The notes: generated from the sequence alone by a model not told the origin. Shown: positions 1-8,161, counted from the first letter of the stretch. The stretch: 64,000 nt of DNA from Clostridium_AW sp040797845 (GCA_040797845.1 JBFNFA010000001.1:531064-595063), one strand, 5' to 3'. Made by a program: numbers and translations.

Positions 1-1
1 A

Positions 2-337
2 CTTTTTAGAAAGGATATAATAACTGAAGAAGAATTAACTGAACAATTAGAAGATATAAAAAAAGAAGAAAAAAGAGTGTTAAGCCTTATATCTATAATG
101 GAAAATAAACTCGATAGCTACAAACACGAAGACGAGTTGATATCTAACATGTCAGAAAAATTAAAGACATACTATAAAAGAATAGATGAATTAGGTAATG
201 ATGACAAATATGAAATTATAAGATTATTAGTTAAGAGTATAGAGGTGGAGACTATTATAAAGGATGGATCAAAGATTCCAAAAATCCATGTAGTTTACAA
301 TTTGGTCAAACTTGACAATTGTACGGACAGGTGTTAA
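2..337 (+). CDS. Large serine recombinase, C-terminal fragment (5' end outside window)
   Basis: The frame is open from the window edge to the TAA at 335-337, so only the last 111 residues are visible. They form a charged coiled-coil stretch followed by a segment of the type D-K-Y-E-I-I-R-L-L-V-K-S-I-E-V, which is typical of the C-terminus of large serine recombinases of clostridial phages and integrative elements. The catalytic serine domain and zinc ribbon would lie to the left. The gene runs straight into the truncated 3' end of comM on the other strand, overlapping it by about 30 bases, as expected when the integrase gene sits next to the attachment site. The family call rests on the C-terminus alone. 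Confidence 0.75.
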   Translation, partial: LFRKDIITEEELTEQLEDIKKEEKRVLSLISIMENKLDSYKHEDELISNMSEKLKTYYKRIDELGNDDKYEIIRLLVKSIEVETIIKDGSKIPKIHVVYNLVKLDNCTDRC

Positions 338-340
338 AAG
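306..340. other. Probable attachment-site junction of the integrated element
   Basis: comM similarity on the minus strand stops around 318-332, exactly where the plus-strand recombinase gene ends. The bases shared by the comM reading frame and the expected conserved codons centre on GGACAGGT (324-331), which is a candidate crossover core. The exact core cannot be defined without the empty site or the other junction. Confidence 0.5.
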
Positions 341-1367
341 CTCCCACTAACATAAAGTTGCTCGGATATTTTGTAGAGCCTGAAAATTTTGATATGGTTA
401 CACTTCTATTTTCTAAAGGTTGTCTTAACGATTCTAATACATCTTTTTTAAACTCTAGCATTTCATCTAAAAATAACACTCCGTTATGAGCCAATGAAAT
501 CTCTCCAGGCATTAATTTAGCACCTCCGCCTATTAATGCAATTTTAGTAGCTGTATGATGTGGAGTTCTAAAAGGTCTTTTATATATTAGTCCTTCCTCT
601 AAATCTCCATATACACTATAGATTTTTGTGCATTCCAAAGACTCTTCATATGTTATATCCGGCAAAATAGTGGGTATCCTATAAGCAATCATAGATTTAC
701 CAGTGCCTGGTGGTCCATACAATACTAAATTATGATTTCCTGCTGCTGCTACTTCCACCCCTCTTTTTGCACTATGTTGACCTACTACTTCTGAAAAATC
801 TATATTATATTGAGAATTGCAATTTTTAATTTTACCCATTTTGTAGGGTTTAATATTATCGTTATTAATTGTATTTATGGCATCATTTAGACTATCACAA
901 GGATAAATTTTGGCTTCATTTACTAAGGAACATTCATCTTTATTATCTTTAGGTACTATGTATTTATTTATATTATTTTGTATACCTTCTATAACGATTG
1001 GAAGAGCGCCCTTTACGTCTCTCAACTTACCTAATAATGATAATTCACCTATGAATAGATACTTATCTAAATTATCTGTGTAAATCTGTTTACTTGCACA
1101 CAATATTCCTATAGCTATAGGCAAATCTAGTAATGTACCTTCCTTTTTTATATCTGCTGGTGCTAAGTTTACTGTTATTCTACCTAAAGGAAATTCAAAA
1201 CCGGAATTTAGTATGGCTGCCCTTACTCTATCTTTAGATTCTTTTACTGCTACTCCACCAATACCTACTATGTTAAAAGAAGGTAATCCTCTGCTTATAT
1301 GAATTTCAACACTAACAGGATATCCGTGTATTCCATTTAATGTAGCGCCATTAATATTAATAACCAT
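306..1367 (-). pseudogene. comM: comM (YifB, Mg-chelatase-like AAA+ ATPase), 3' end lost to element insertion
   Basis: ComM is an AAA+ helicase-like ATPase linked to branch migration during DNA uptake; the family is about 500 residues long. Here 353 residues remain. The N-terminal S5-like domain (about 1-165), Walker A GPPGTGKS (about 218-225) and Walker B GVLFLDEM are intact. The conserved motif normally reading NPCPCG is changed to NTCPYN and a TGA follows four codons later, so sensor regions and the C-terminal domain are missing. The start at 1367 is preferred over the GTG/ATG pair at 1376/1373 because GAGGTG lies at proper spacing and the family begins MxxxINxATxxGI. The rest of the gene should lie beyond the inserted element. 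The truncated product is unlikely to be fully active. Confidence 0.85.
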
Positions 1368-1525
1368 AGACATCACCTCATTTCAATTGTTGACAATTGA
1401 GTTAGTTTTTATAATGATGTTTATGAAATTTAAACTATTTTAAGCTTTTACAATTTAATATTCTTTTATATGGGCTATAATATAGTATGTGGAAAATATT
1501 CTTATAAAAGGAAAGGAGAGTATTT

Positions 1526-1894
1526 ATGTACTCCTATAGAAAGAAAATGGGGGATTTGGGTGAGGAATTAGCTCAAAGTTATTTAATTGAAAGTGGATAT
1601 ATTATATTAGAAAAAAATTTCAGATGTAAGACTGGTGAAATTGATATTATCGGAAAGGATGGAAATTTTATTAGCTTTATTGAAGTAAAAACGAGATGCA
1701 GCGATTTTTATGGTAGTCCTGGAGAAGCTGTAAACTACGTTAAACAATGTAAAATATATAAAACTGCTCAAATGTATATATTAAAGAAAAAGCTCCATAG
1801 ATTCAATTTTAGATTCGATGTAGTCGAAGTAATATTGAAATATGAGAGCGATGATTTTTCTATAAAGTTAATAAAAGATGCTTTTCAAATTTAA
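1526..1894 (+). CDS. yraN: YraN/UPF0102 family endonuclease-like protein
   Basis: This 122-residue protein has the UPF0102 signature of a PD-(D/E)XK nuclease fold: GEIDIIGKDG (about 37-46) followed by FIEVKTR (about 51-57). Family length is about 115-125, so it looks complete. AAAGGAGAG precedes the ATG. The biological role is not settled; family members lie beside rnhB and comM and are thought to act in DNA processing. It is the only plus-strand gene in the left core block and its last four bases overlap the stop of rnhB in convergent orientation, although yraN is usually co-directional with its neighbours. Confidence 0.85.
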   Translation: MYSYRKKMGDLGEELAQSYLIESGYIILEKNFRCKTGEIDIIGKDGNFISFIEVKTRCSDFYGSPGEAVNYVKQCKIYKTAQMYILKKKLHRFNFRFDVVEVILKYESDDFSIKLIKDAFQI

Positions 1895-2712
1895 ATAATA
1901 TTTTTAATAAAAGAAAATCTATGTATAGGTGAAGGACCATGTTTTTTTAACCCTTGGATATGTTCGGAAGTACCATATCCCACATTGTTTTCAAAGCCGT
2001 AATATGGATATATCTTAGCATAATCCTCCATTATCTTATCTCTGTACACCTTTGCAATTATTGATGCACAAGCAATAGATATGCTTTTGTCATCTCCTTT
2101 TATTATAAATTCATTTCTTATATCTACATTCTTTATTGGATATCCATCAGAAAGTATAATATCAGGTCTAATATCTAAAGTGGTAGCAGATTTTTTTAAT
2201 ACCTCATTATTACACCAAGATATCCCTTTATGATCTATTGTTTCATTATCTAAATCCACAATTTTATAATACAATGCTTTTTCCTTTATTATTTTAGAAA
2301 GTTCCTCCCTTTTGCAGGAACTTAATTTTTTTGAATCTTTAATACCAAGTATTAAATTATCGTCATTTATGTTTTTTAAGTCCAATACTACTGCTGCAGC
2401 TACTATTGGACCAGCCAATGGCCCTCTACCAACCTCATCTACTCCAGCTACATATTGAAAATCATCAAATGATAAATCGAAGTTATACATTTTCTTTATT
2501 CTAGCTAATTCTTTTTCATCTTGATCTATGGTCTTAATTATCTTTTTATATAATCCTTGCACATTTTTTCGTTGATCATTTTTAATAAAATCGCATATAT
2601 AAAGTAAATCTCTTTTGTTTTTTCTATGGTAATTATCAATATAGTCAGCAGTAACCTCCTTAAGCTTTGAGTAACTATAGGAAGAGGAGTTTTCTAAATC
2701 AAATATATACAT
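1891..2712 (-). CDS. rnhB: Ribonuclease HII
   Basis: RNase HII cleaves the RNA strand of RNA/DNA hybrids and excises misincorporated ribonucleotides. The catalytic core begins with GVDEVGRGPLAGP (about 89-101), which carries the first acidic residues, then ILSDGYPI, the segment SIACASIIAKVYRD, and ends with HGPSPIHRFSF. The 273-residue length includes about 85 N-terminal residues that match the extra substrate-binding domain of Firmicute RnhB. AGGATG lies about 12 bases before the ATG, slightly far, so the exact start is a little uncertain. It follows rbgA with a 19-base gap and is probably co-transcribed with it. Confidence 0.95.
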   Translation of the reverse strand: MYIFDLENSSSYSYSKLKEVTADYIDNYHRKNKRDLLYICDFIKNDQRKNVQGLYKKIIKTIDQDEKELARIKKMYNFDLSFDDFQYVAGVDEVGRGPLAGPIVAAAVVLDLKNINDDNLILGIKDSKKLSSCKREELSKIIKEKALYYKIVDLDNETIDHKGISWCNNEVLKKSATTLDIRPDIILSDGYPIKNVDIRNEFIIKGDDKSISIACASIIAKVYRDKIMEDYAKIYPYYGFENNVGYGTSEHIQGLKKHGPSPIHRFSFIKNII

Positions 2713-2731
2713 ATATAATACACATCCTATT

Positions 2732-3574
2732 TTAAGGTTTTTCTAGAGAGATTTTGCCAATCTTTCCCCCTCTAAATTCATCTAATAACATAGTAGCTAC
2801 TCTATTATAATCAATTTCACCACCTGAAATCATAGCACCTCTTTTTTTGCCTATTGCATCCATATTTTTTATAGCCTCATCAGATAATTCTTTAAGCTTA
2901 TATCTTTCTTTTAAATTTTCAGGATATTCTCTTTGCAATAATTCAATTAATTTCAAAGCTAAAGTTTCTATATCCATTATTTCGTCCTTTATGGCTCCTG
3001 TAAAAGCCAAATTAAGACCAACTAGCTCATCTTCGAATTTAGGCCATAGTATTCCTGGAGTATCCATTAGCTCCATATTCTGATTTGTTTTTATCCATTG
3101 TTTACTTTTAGTTACTCCTGGCCTATCACCAGTCTTAGCTATATTGTTTTTAGCCATTTTATTTATAAAAGAGGATTTCCCTACATTAGGTATACCAACT
3201 ACCATTACTCTATCAACAATTTTTACTAAACCTTTATTTTTAAGTCTATCATGTTTTTCTTTTAAAAGCTCATTAAAAGCTCCTCTAATATTCTTTATAC
3301 CTTCACCGGTAATGCAATTTACCTCTAAAACTTTTATATTATCTTTAGTTAACTCTTCTATCCAAGAATTAGTTACTTTTTTTTCACTCAAATCACTTTT
3401 ATTCAAAAGTATTATCCTTGGCTTTCCTTCGCATATCTCATCTACGTCAGGATTGGCGCTGGATTTTACAATTCTAGCATCCCTTATTTCTATTACTGCA
3501 TCAACAAGTTTTAAACTTTCCTTTATTTCTCTTCTTGTTTTGGCCATATGACCTGGAAACCAATTAATTGCCAT
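2732..3574 (-). CDS. rbgA: Ribosome biogenesis GTPase RbgA (YlqF)
   Basis: RbgA is a circularly permuted GTPase needed for late assembly of the 50S subunit. The protein starts INWFPGHMAK, then shows G4 NKSD before G1 GIPNVGKSS and G3 DTPG, the permuted order that defines the family. It is 280 residues long, the normal size. The ATG at 3574 is chosen because AGGAAAGGAACG lies just upstream and the family start is M-x-I-N-W-F-P-G-H; an in-frame ATG at 3619 would overlap lepB. Position after rplS and lepB matches the conserved Firmicute order. Confidence 0.95.
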   Translation of the reverse strand: MAINWFPGHMAKTRREIKESLKLVDAVIEIRDARIVKSSANPDVDEICEGKPRIILLNKSDLSEKKVTNSWIEELTKDNIKVLEVNCITGEGIKNIRGAFNELLKEKHDRLKNKGLVKIVDRVMVVGIPNVGKSSFINKMAKNNIAKTGDRPGVTKSKQWIKTNQNMELMDTPGILWPKFEDELVGLNLAFTGAIKDEIMDIETLALKLIELLQREYPENLKERYKLKELSDEAIKNMDAIGKKRGAMISGGEIDYNRVATMLLDEFRGGKIGKISLEKP

Positions 3575-3602
3575 AATTATCGTTCCTTTCCTAATTGGAT
3601 GC

Positions 3603-4115
3603 TTATTTAAGTAATCCAAATTTATTAAATGGATACAATCTTAAAGCAGCTTTGCCAACTACCATGTTATATTTTACGAAACCAACCCGCTCATTTCTGC
3701 TATCTAAACTGTTGTTTCTATTGTCACCCATAACAAAAATTGTGCCCTCAGGTACTGTAACCTCATAAAAATCCTGCATTGTTTCTTCATTAATATAATT
3801 TTCTTCTAAAGGCTGATCATTTACGTAAACCTTATTATTTTCAATTCTTATTTTATCTCCACCTGTAGCTATTACTCTTTTAATAAATTTCTCTTTAGGA
3901 TTAGCTGGATATTTTATCACTACAATATCACCTGGTTTAGGCTTTCTAAAATAATAGGTAACCTTCTCTACTATAAGCCTATCTTTGTTATCAAGAGTTG
4001 GATACATGGATAATCCATCCACACTTACAGTTTCAAATACAAAGGTAATTATCAAAAAAGCTGCAATAATTGCCATAAGTATAGATTTTCCTAATTCCAC
4101 TAATTCTTTTACCAT
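3603..4115 (-). CDS. lepB: Signal peptidase I
   Basis: Type I signal peptidase removes signal peptides from exported proteins on the outer face of the membrane. A single membrane segment spans about residues 10-30. The catalytic serine is in GLSMYPT (Ser36), the general-base lysine is in FIKRVIATGGD (Lys79), and the conserved MGDNRNNSLDSR box follows. The length of 170 is normal for the single-pass SipS type. AGGTGGTG precedes the ATG by about 10 bases. It lies between rplS and rbgA; a hairpin after rplS separates it partly from the ribosomal gene. Confidence 0.95.
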   Translation of the reverse strand: MVKELVELGKSILMAIIAAFLIITFVFETVSVDGLSMYPTLDNKDRLIVEKVTYYFRKPKPGDIVVIKYPANPKEKFIKRVIATGGDKIRIENNKVYVNDQPLEENYINEETMQDFYEVTVPEGTIFVMGDNRNNSLDSRNERVGFVKYNMVVGKAALRLYPFNKFGLLK

Positions 4116-4138
4116 TTAACAGTCACCACCTAAATATA

Positions 4139-4166
4139 CAAAAAAGGGACTATACTAGCCCCGTTT
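4139..4166 (-). terminator. Rho-independent terminator or attenuator after rplS
   Basis: On the minus strand a GGGGCTA arm pairs with TAGTCCC across a short loop (one G-T pair) and is followed by a run of T. It begins directly after the rplS stop, so it probably ends or reduces transcription into lepB. Confidence 0.7.
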
Positions 4167-4514
4167 TTATTTTAATATTTCTTTTACTTTTGCAGCCTTA
4201 CCTACTCTATCTCTTAAATATAATAGCTTAGCTCTTCTTACTTTACCTCTTCTTACAACTTCTATTTTTTCAACTGTTGGAGCATTTAATGGAAATGTTC
4301 TTTCAACACCTACTCCTGAAGCAACTCTTCTTACAGTAAATGTTTCTCTTAATCCACCATTCTGTCTCTTTAAAACTACACCTTCGAAAATCTGAACTCT
4401 TTCTCTTGTTCCTTCTTTAATTCTTACGTGTACTTTTACAGTATCTCCTACATTGAATTTTACTAAGTCAGTTCTAATTTGTTCTGCTTCAATTGCTTTT
4501 ATTACTTCTAACAT
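4167..4514 (-). CDS. rplS: 50S ribosomal protein L19
   Basis: L19 sits at the 30S-50S interface. The 115 residues match the family throughout, with FNVGDTVKVHVRIKEG near the N-terminus and GKVRRAKLLYLRDR near the C-terminus. AGGAGGGAATG precedes the start. It follows trmD, as in the conserved rpsP-rimM-trmD-rplS set, but a spacer of about 110 bases between trmD and rplS may hold a structured leader. Confidence 0.97.
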   Translation of the reverse strand: MLEVIKAIEAEQIRTDLVKFNVGDTVKVHVRIKEGTRERVQIFEGVVLKRQNGGLRETFTVRRVASGVGVERTFPLNAPTVEKIEVVRRGKVRRAKLLYLRDRVGKAAKVKEILK

Positions 4515-4517
4515 TTG

Positions 4518-4605
4518 TGCATTCCCTCCTCAAATATAATTGACGTTCATGATGTATAAAACAGCAGAGGACCGCCCGTACTAGCACGAAGATAATTCTA
4601 TCATA
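4518..4605 (-). promoter_or_regulatory. Possible ribosomal protein L19 leader
   Basis: The untranslated stretch before rplS is richer in G and C than other spacers in this window. On the minus strand it carries the block GTGCTAGTACGGGCGGTCC, followed by a short palindrome around TCATGA before the ribosome binding site. An L19 leader is known in low-GC Gram-positive bacteria at this position. I judge from position and composition only; I have not folded or aligned it. Confidence 0.35.
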
Positions 4606-4625
4606 TATAAATAAGTTTTTCAATA

Positions 4626-5360
4626 TTATATATCGAAATTTTTTTCAATATTTAACAAAAGTTTTTTATCTTCATCACTTAAATCTAATTTTTTAAAAAG
4701 ATCTGGTCTTTTTTCTTTTGTAATTATTAATGATTGGGTTCTTCTCCATTTTCTTATGTTATCATGATGTCCTGAAAGAAGAACATCAGGTACTTTTTCT
4801 CCTCTGAAGTTTTCTGGTCTAGTGTAATGAGGATACTCTAACAATCCATCATAAAAGGATTCATCCATAAAGCTTTCATTTTTTCCTAATACTCCCGGTA
4901 TAAGTCTACATATACTATCAACTACAGGTATGCAAGCCATTTCTCCACCGGTAAGTATAAAATCACCTAAGGATATCTCCATGTCTATGTATTTATAAGC
5001 TCTCTCATCTATACCTTCATAATGACCACATAAGAAAATTAACTCATCTTCTTTTGATAGTTCAGAGGCTAATTCATGATTGAATTTCTTTCCCCTAGGT
5101 CCTAAAAAAATAACCTTACCTTTATTTAGAGTTCTTACATGATCTATAGTATCTATAATTGGTTGGGCAGACATCACCATACCTGCTCCACCGCCATAAG
5201 GATAGTCATCTACTTTCCTGTGCTTATCTAGTGTATAATCTCTAATATTATGCAAATCAATATTTATTATACCCTTTTCAATAGCTCTTCCTAAAATACT
5301 GTGGTTAAATATTGAAAACATCTCTGGAAAAAGCGTTAAAATATCTACTCTGATAGCCAT
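4626..5360 (-). CDS. trmD: tRNA (guanine-N1)-methyltransferase TrmD
   Basis: TrmD methylates G37 of tRNAs from S-adenosylmethionine, which prevents frameshifting. The SPOUT knot region is visible as FLCGHYEGIDER and LGDFILTGGEMA, followed by LLEYPHYTRPENFRG and LSGHHDNIRKWRR in the tRNA-binding part. The length of 244 is typical. The start overlaps the end of rimM by 16 bases, showing translational coupling in the rpsP-khpA-rimM-trmD operon. Confidence 0.97.
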   Translation of the reverse strand: MAIRVDILTLFPEMFSIFNHSILGRAIEKGIINIDLHNIRDYTLDKHRKVDDYPYGGGAGMVMSAQPIIDTIDHVRTLNKGKVIFLGPRGKKFNHELASELSKEDELIFLCGHYEGIDERAYKYIDMEISLGDFILTGGEMACIPVVDSICRLIPGVLGKNESFMDESFYDGLLEYPHYTRPENFRGEKVPDVLLSGHHDNIRKWRRTQSLIITKEKRPDLFKKLDLSDEDKKLLLNIEKNFDI

Positions 5361-5839
5361 TCATCCACTGGTTTTATTATTATTATTTTTTCTTCAATAT
5401 TTATATTAACCACAATAGTTTTTAGAGCAGGGATTAATAATTCTTTACTACCCTTTACCCAATACACATCATTATTTTTTGTCTGTATTACATCATATAC
5501 TTCTCCTAGATTATTATTATCCTCATCATAAACAGTACATCCTATTAAGTCAGCAATAAAGTAGCTTCCTTCAGAAAGTTCTACTGCATCTTCTCTTTTT
5601 ACATCTAGGTATTGGTTCTTTAATTTCATTGCTTCTTCTATAGAATCTACACCTTTAATTTTAAGAATTACCTTATCTACTTGAAGTTTACACCATTCTA
5701 TTGAAATTTCTTCATTATTTATATACGCATTTTTCAGTAATTTAAATCTATTTATATCATCAGTTAAAGGGTATACTTTTAACTCGCCTTTTAAACCATG
5801 AGTATTAATTATTTGCCCTATACTTAAGTATTCCTTCAT
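5345..5839 (-). CDS. rimM: Ribosome maturation factor RimM
   Basis: RimM binds S19 and helps the 30S head mature. The N-terminal RimM domain opens with IGQIINTHGLKGELKVYPLTDD, cut here to its first residues, and the C-terminal PRC-barrel contains YFIADLIGCTVYDED and LLIPALKTIVVNIN. The length of 164 is normal. It is separated from khpA by a hairpin that looks like an attenuator and overlaps trmD downstream. Confidence 0.95.
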   Translation of the reverse strand: MKEYLSIGQIINTHGLKGELKVYPLTDDINRFKLLKNAYINNEEISIEWCKLQVDKVILKIKGVDSIEEAMKLKNQYLDVKREDAVELSEGSYFIADLIGCTVYDEDNNNLGEVYDVIQTKNNDVYWVKGSKELLIPALKTIVVNINIEEKIIIIKPVDEWLSE

Positions 5840-5857
5840 CCTTATTATTCCCCTTTT

Positions 5858-5894
5858 TTAAAAAAAGAGTTAGGTAGTCCTAACTCTTTTTTTT
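5858..5894 (-). terminator. Hairpin terminator or attenuator between khpA and rimM
   Basis: A perfect GAGTTAGG/CCTAACTC stem with a 4-base loop is flanked by A and T runs that extend it further. It works on either strand. Placed inside the rpsP operon it should reduce transcription of rimM-trmD relative to rpsP-khpA. Confidence 0.85.
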
Positions 5895-6120
5895 ATATTA
5901 TCTCTACAACTACCCTTTTGTTTTCTTTGATAGCTGCTGCTTTTACAACAGTTCTTATAGCCTTAGCTATTCTTCCCTGTTTACCAATTACTTTTCCCAT
6001 ATCTTCAGGTGCAACTTTTAGTTCCAGTATAATTGACTGTTCACCAGTAATTTCATTTACTTGAACCATTGCTGGGTTATCAACTAATGATTTAGCAATA
6101 ATCTCCACTAATTCTTTCAC
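5893..6120 (-). CDS. khpA: KH-domain RNA-binding protein KhpA (YlqC)
   Basis: The 75-residue protein is a single KH domain with the GKVIGKQGRIAKAIRT loop that contacts RNA, centred on about residues 42-57. KhpA usually works with KhpB/Jag as an RNA chaperone affecting cell division and envelope growth; that partner is not in this window. It follows rpsP by 16 bases, as in most Firmicutes. Confidence 0.95.
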   Translation of the reverse strand: MKELVEIIAKSLVDNPAMVQVNEITGEQSIILELKVAPEDMGKVIGKQGRIAKAIRTVVKAAAIKENKRVVVEII

Positions 6121-6136
6121 GAATTACACCCCCGTA

Positions 6137-6394
6137 TTACTTAACAAGCTTTTCATTAATTCCAGTTCTAGTAAAAAGCTTCTTTACTATATCTGTAGGC
6201 TGAGCACCATTTTGTACCCATTTAACAGCTTTTTCTTCATCAATTTTGATTGTAGCTGGCTCAGTTGTTGGGTTATAGTATCCAATTTCATCAATGAATC
6301 TTCCATCTCTAGGAGATCTTGAATCTGCTACGATTACTCTGTAGAAAGGAGCTTTTTTAGCACCCATTCTTCTTAATCTTATCTTAACTGCCAT
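6137..6394 (-). CDS. rpsP: 30S ribosomal protein S16
   Basis: S16 is an early-assembly small-subunit protein. The sequence MAVKIRLRRMGAKKAPFYR and the later DGRFIDEIGYYNP match the family; 85 residues is normal. The ATG at 6394 is chosen because GGAGGTG lies 6-7 bases upstream; an ATG three codons earlier would sit inside the ribosome binding site region. It is preceded closely by ffh and followed by khpA. Confidence 0.97.
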   Translation of the reverse strand: MAVKIRLRRMGAKKAPFYRVIVADSRSPRDGRFIDEIGYYNPTTEPATIKIDEEKAVKWVQNGAQPTDIVKKLFTRTGINEKLVK

Positions 6395-6427
6395 GTATTT
6401 CACCTCCTTTAAAGTGTGTAAAATATA

Positions 6428-7783
6428 TTAGAATGGTAATTTACCAAACAATCCTTTTTTCTTCATGAAGCTTTTTTCCATACCTTTCATTTGCTTCATA
6501 ACTTTCTTCATTCCATCAAAGTCCTTTAACAACTTATTCACTTGTTGAATACTAGTTCCAGAACCATTAGCTATTCTCTTCTTTCTTGAAGGAGAACCAC
6601 TTACTAAAGAAGGAGTTTTTCTTTCCTTTGATGTCATAGAATTTATTATAGATTCTATTCTTTTTAATTCCTTCTCTCCTTGGCTAAAGTCAACACCCTT
6701 AAGTTCTTTTGAATTTACACCTGGAACCATTTCCATAAGTTTATTTAAAGGTCCTAATTTTTTCATTTGCTGCATTGCTGCTAAAAAATCCTCAAGATTA
6801 AATTCTTGATTCATCATACGAGCACCAAGTTTTTCAGCTTCTTTTTCATCTATGGCTTGTTGTGCTTTTTCTATTAAAGTAAGCACATCTCCCATGCCCA
6901 ATATCCTTGATGCCATTCTATTAGGGTGAAACACTTCAAAATCATTCATTTTTTCACCCACACCTACAAACTTAATTGGCTTACCAGTCATTGCTTTTAT
7001 AGATAAAGCAGCTCCTCCTCTAGTATCACCATCAAGTTTTGTTAAAATAACACCTGTTATATCCAGTTGAGAATTAAAGCTTTCTGATACATTTACAGCA
7101 TCTTGACCTGTCATTGAATCTACAACTAATAGTATCTCATTAGGGTTAATATTTTCCTTTATACCCTTTAATTCATCCATAAGTTGTTCATCAATGTGAA
7201 GTCTACCAGCTGTATCTATAATAACTACATTATTACCATTATCTTTGGCATGTTTCATAGCTGCTTTTGAAATATCTACAGGATTAACTTTATCACCTAG
7301 TGTAAATACAGGGATATCTATTTGTTTACCAACTACCTGTAATTGTTTTATGGCCGCTGGTCTGTAAATGTCGCAGGCTACGAGTAAAGGTTTTTTGTTT
7401 TTCTTCTTCAAATCTAAAGCAAGTTTACCTGCCATGGTAGTTTTTCCAGCACCTTGAAGTCCTACTAGCATAATTACAGTTAATCCGCTTTGGGAAAAAT
7501 TAAGTCCACTTTCTGTATTTCCCATAAGAGCTACTAACTCATCATTTACTATTTTTATGACTTGCTGCCCTGGTGTCAGACTTTCCATAACTTCATTTCC
7601 AAGACATTTCTCACTTACATTTTTAACAAAATCCTTAACTATTTTGTAGTTAACATCTGCTTCTAAGAGAGCTAATCGGACTTCTCTCATAGCATCTTTA
7701 ATATCTTTTTCAGAAAGCTTACCTTTACCTTTTAATTTTTTTAAAGTTTCCTGAAGTTTAGAGGCTAAACCTTCAAATGCCAT
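6428..7783 (-). CDS. ffh: Signal recognition particle protein Ffh
   Basis: Ffh binds SRP RNA and the signal sequences of nascent membrane proteins and pairs with FtsY. The N domain covers about 1-95. The G domain has GLQGAGKTT (about 108-116), DTAGR and TKLDGDTRGGAAL. The methionine-rich M domain holds the GSGTS RNA-binding loop near the C-terminus and ends in a methionine/lysine-rich tail. The ATG at 7783 (MAFEGL) fits the family and has GGAGG six bases upstream. With ylxM just before it, the pair is the usual Firmicute SRP unit. Confidence 0.97.
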   Translation of the reverse strand: MAFEGLASKLQETLKKLKGKGKLSEKDIKDAMREVRLALLEADVNYKIVKDFVKNVSEKCLGNEVMESLTPGQQVIKIVNDELVALMGNTESGLNFSQSGLTVIMLVGLQGAGKTTMAGKLALDLKKKNKKPLLVACDIYRPAAIKQLQVVGKQIDIPVFTLGDKVNPVDISKAAMKHAKDNGNNVVIIDTAGRLHIDEQLMDELKGIKENINPNEILLVVDSMTGQDAVNVSESFNSQLDITGVILTKLDGDTRGGAALSIKAMTGKPIKFVGVGEKMNDFEVFHPNRMASRILGMGDVLTLIEKAQQAIDEKEAEKLGARMMNQEFNLEDFLAAMQQMKKLGPLNKLMEMVPGVNSKELKGVDFSQGEKELKRIESIINSMTSKERKTPSLVSGSPSRKKRIANGSGTSIQQVNKLLKDFDGMKKVMKQMKGMEKSFMKKKGLFGKLPF

Positions 7784-7793
7784 GGCCATCCTC

Positions 7794-8138
7794 CTATAAA
7801 TTATTTATTTCATTAACAATTTCATCTATGTTTTTTGATACATTTATGTCACTACAAGATTTATCTATATCTTTTAATCTGTCTAAAATAATTTCTTTAC
7901 TCAATTTAATTTTATTGAATTTTTCCATTAATTTTAGTTTGTTTTCGTATTGGAGTAATATTTTATTACATCTTTTTATCAAGTCGTATATAGCCTGCCT
8001 ACTGGTATTAGTATGCTCTGATATTTCAGCAAGAGAAAAGTCTTCATTATAATAAAGATTCATAATATCTCTTTGCTTTTCTGTGAGCATAGAACCATAA
8101 AAATCCAATAATATTGAAATTTCAATTCGTTCATCCAT
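7794..8138 (-). CDS. ylxM: YlxM/P13 family DNA-binding protein
   Basis: YlxM is a small helix-turn-helix protein of about 110 residues found upstream of ffh and thought to modulate SRP function. Here 114 residues include TEKQRDIMNLYYNEDFSLAEI, shown in part, and SRQAIYDLIKRC, a sigma-70 region 4-like helix-turn-helix. No good ribosome binding site lies directly before its ATG. A strong AAGGAG upstream instead fits a three-codon ORF (8150-8161) that stops 11 bases before ylxM, so translation may depend on reinitiation. Confidence 0.93.
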   Translation of the reverse strand: MDERIEISILLDFYGSMLTEKQRDIMNLYYNEDFSLAEISEHTNTSRQAIYDLIKRCNKILLQYENKLKLMEKFNKIKLSKEIILDRLKDIDKSCSDINVSKNIDEIVNEINNL

Positions 8139-8149
8139 AGGAACTGCAG

Positions 8150-8161
8150 TTATATCTGCAT
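8150..8161 (-). other. Three-codon mini-ORF before ylxM
   Basis: On the minus strand AAGGAG is followed at good spacing by ATG CAG ATA TAA. No alternative start in the ylxM frame uses this ribosome binding site, because a TGA closes that frame just upstream. It may be chance, or a device to lower ylxM-ffh expression. Confidence 0.35.

Noticed and set aside
2847..3551. Plus-strand ORFs of 78 and 135 codons inside rbgA
   Set aside because: They are antisense to a clearly conserved gene, rich in Ser/Phe/Leu typical of mirror frames in AT-rich DNA, and have no ribosome binding site.
7777..8052. Plus-strand 91-codon ORF opposite ylxM
   Set aside because: It is antisense to ylxM with no start signal; the ylxM frame is conserved.
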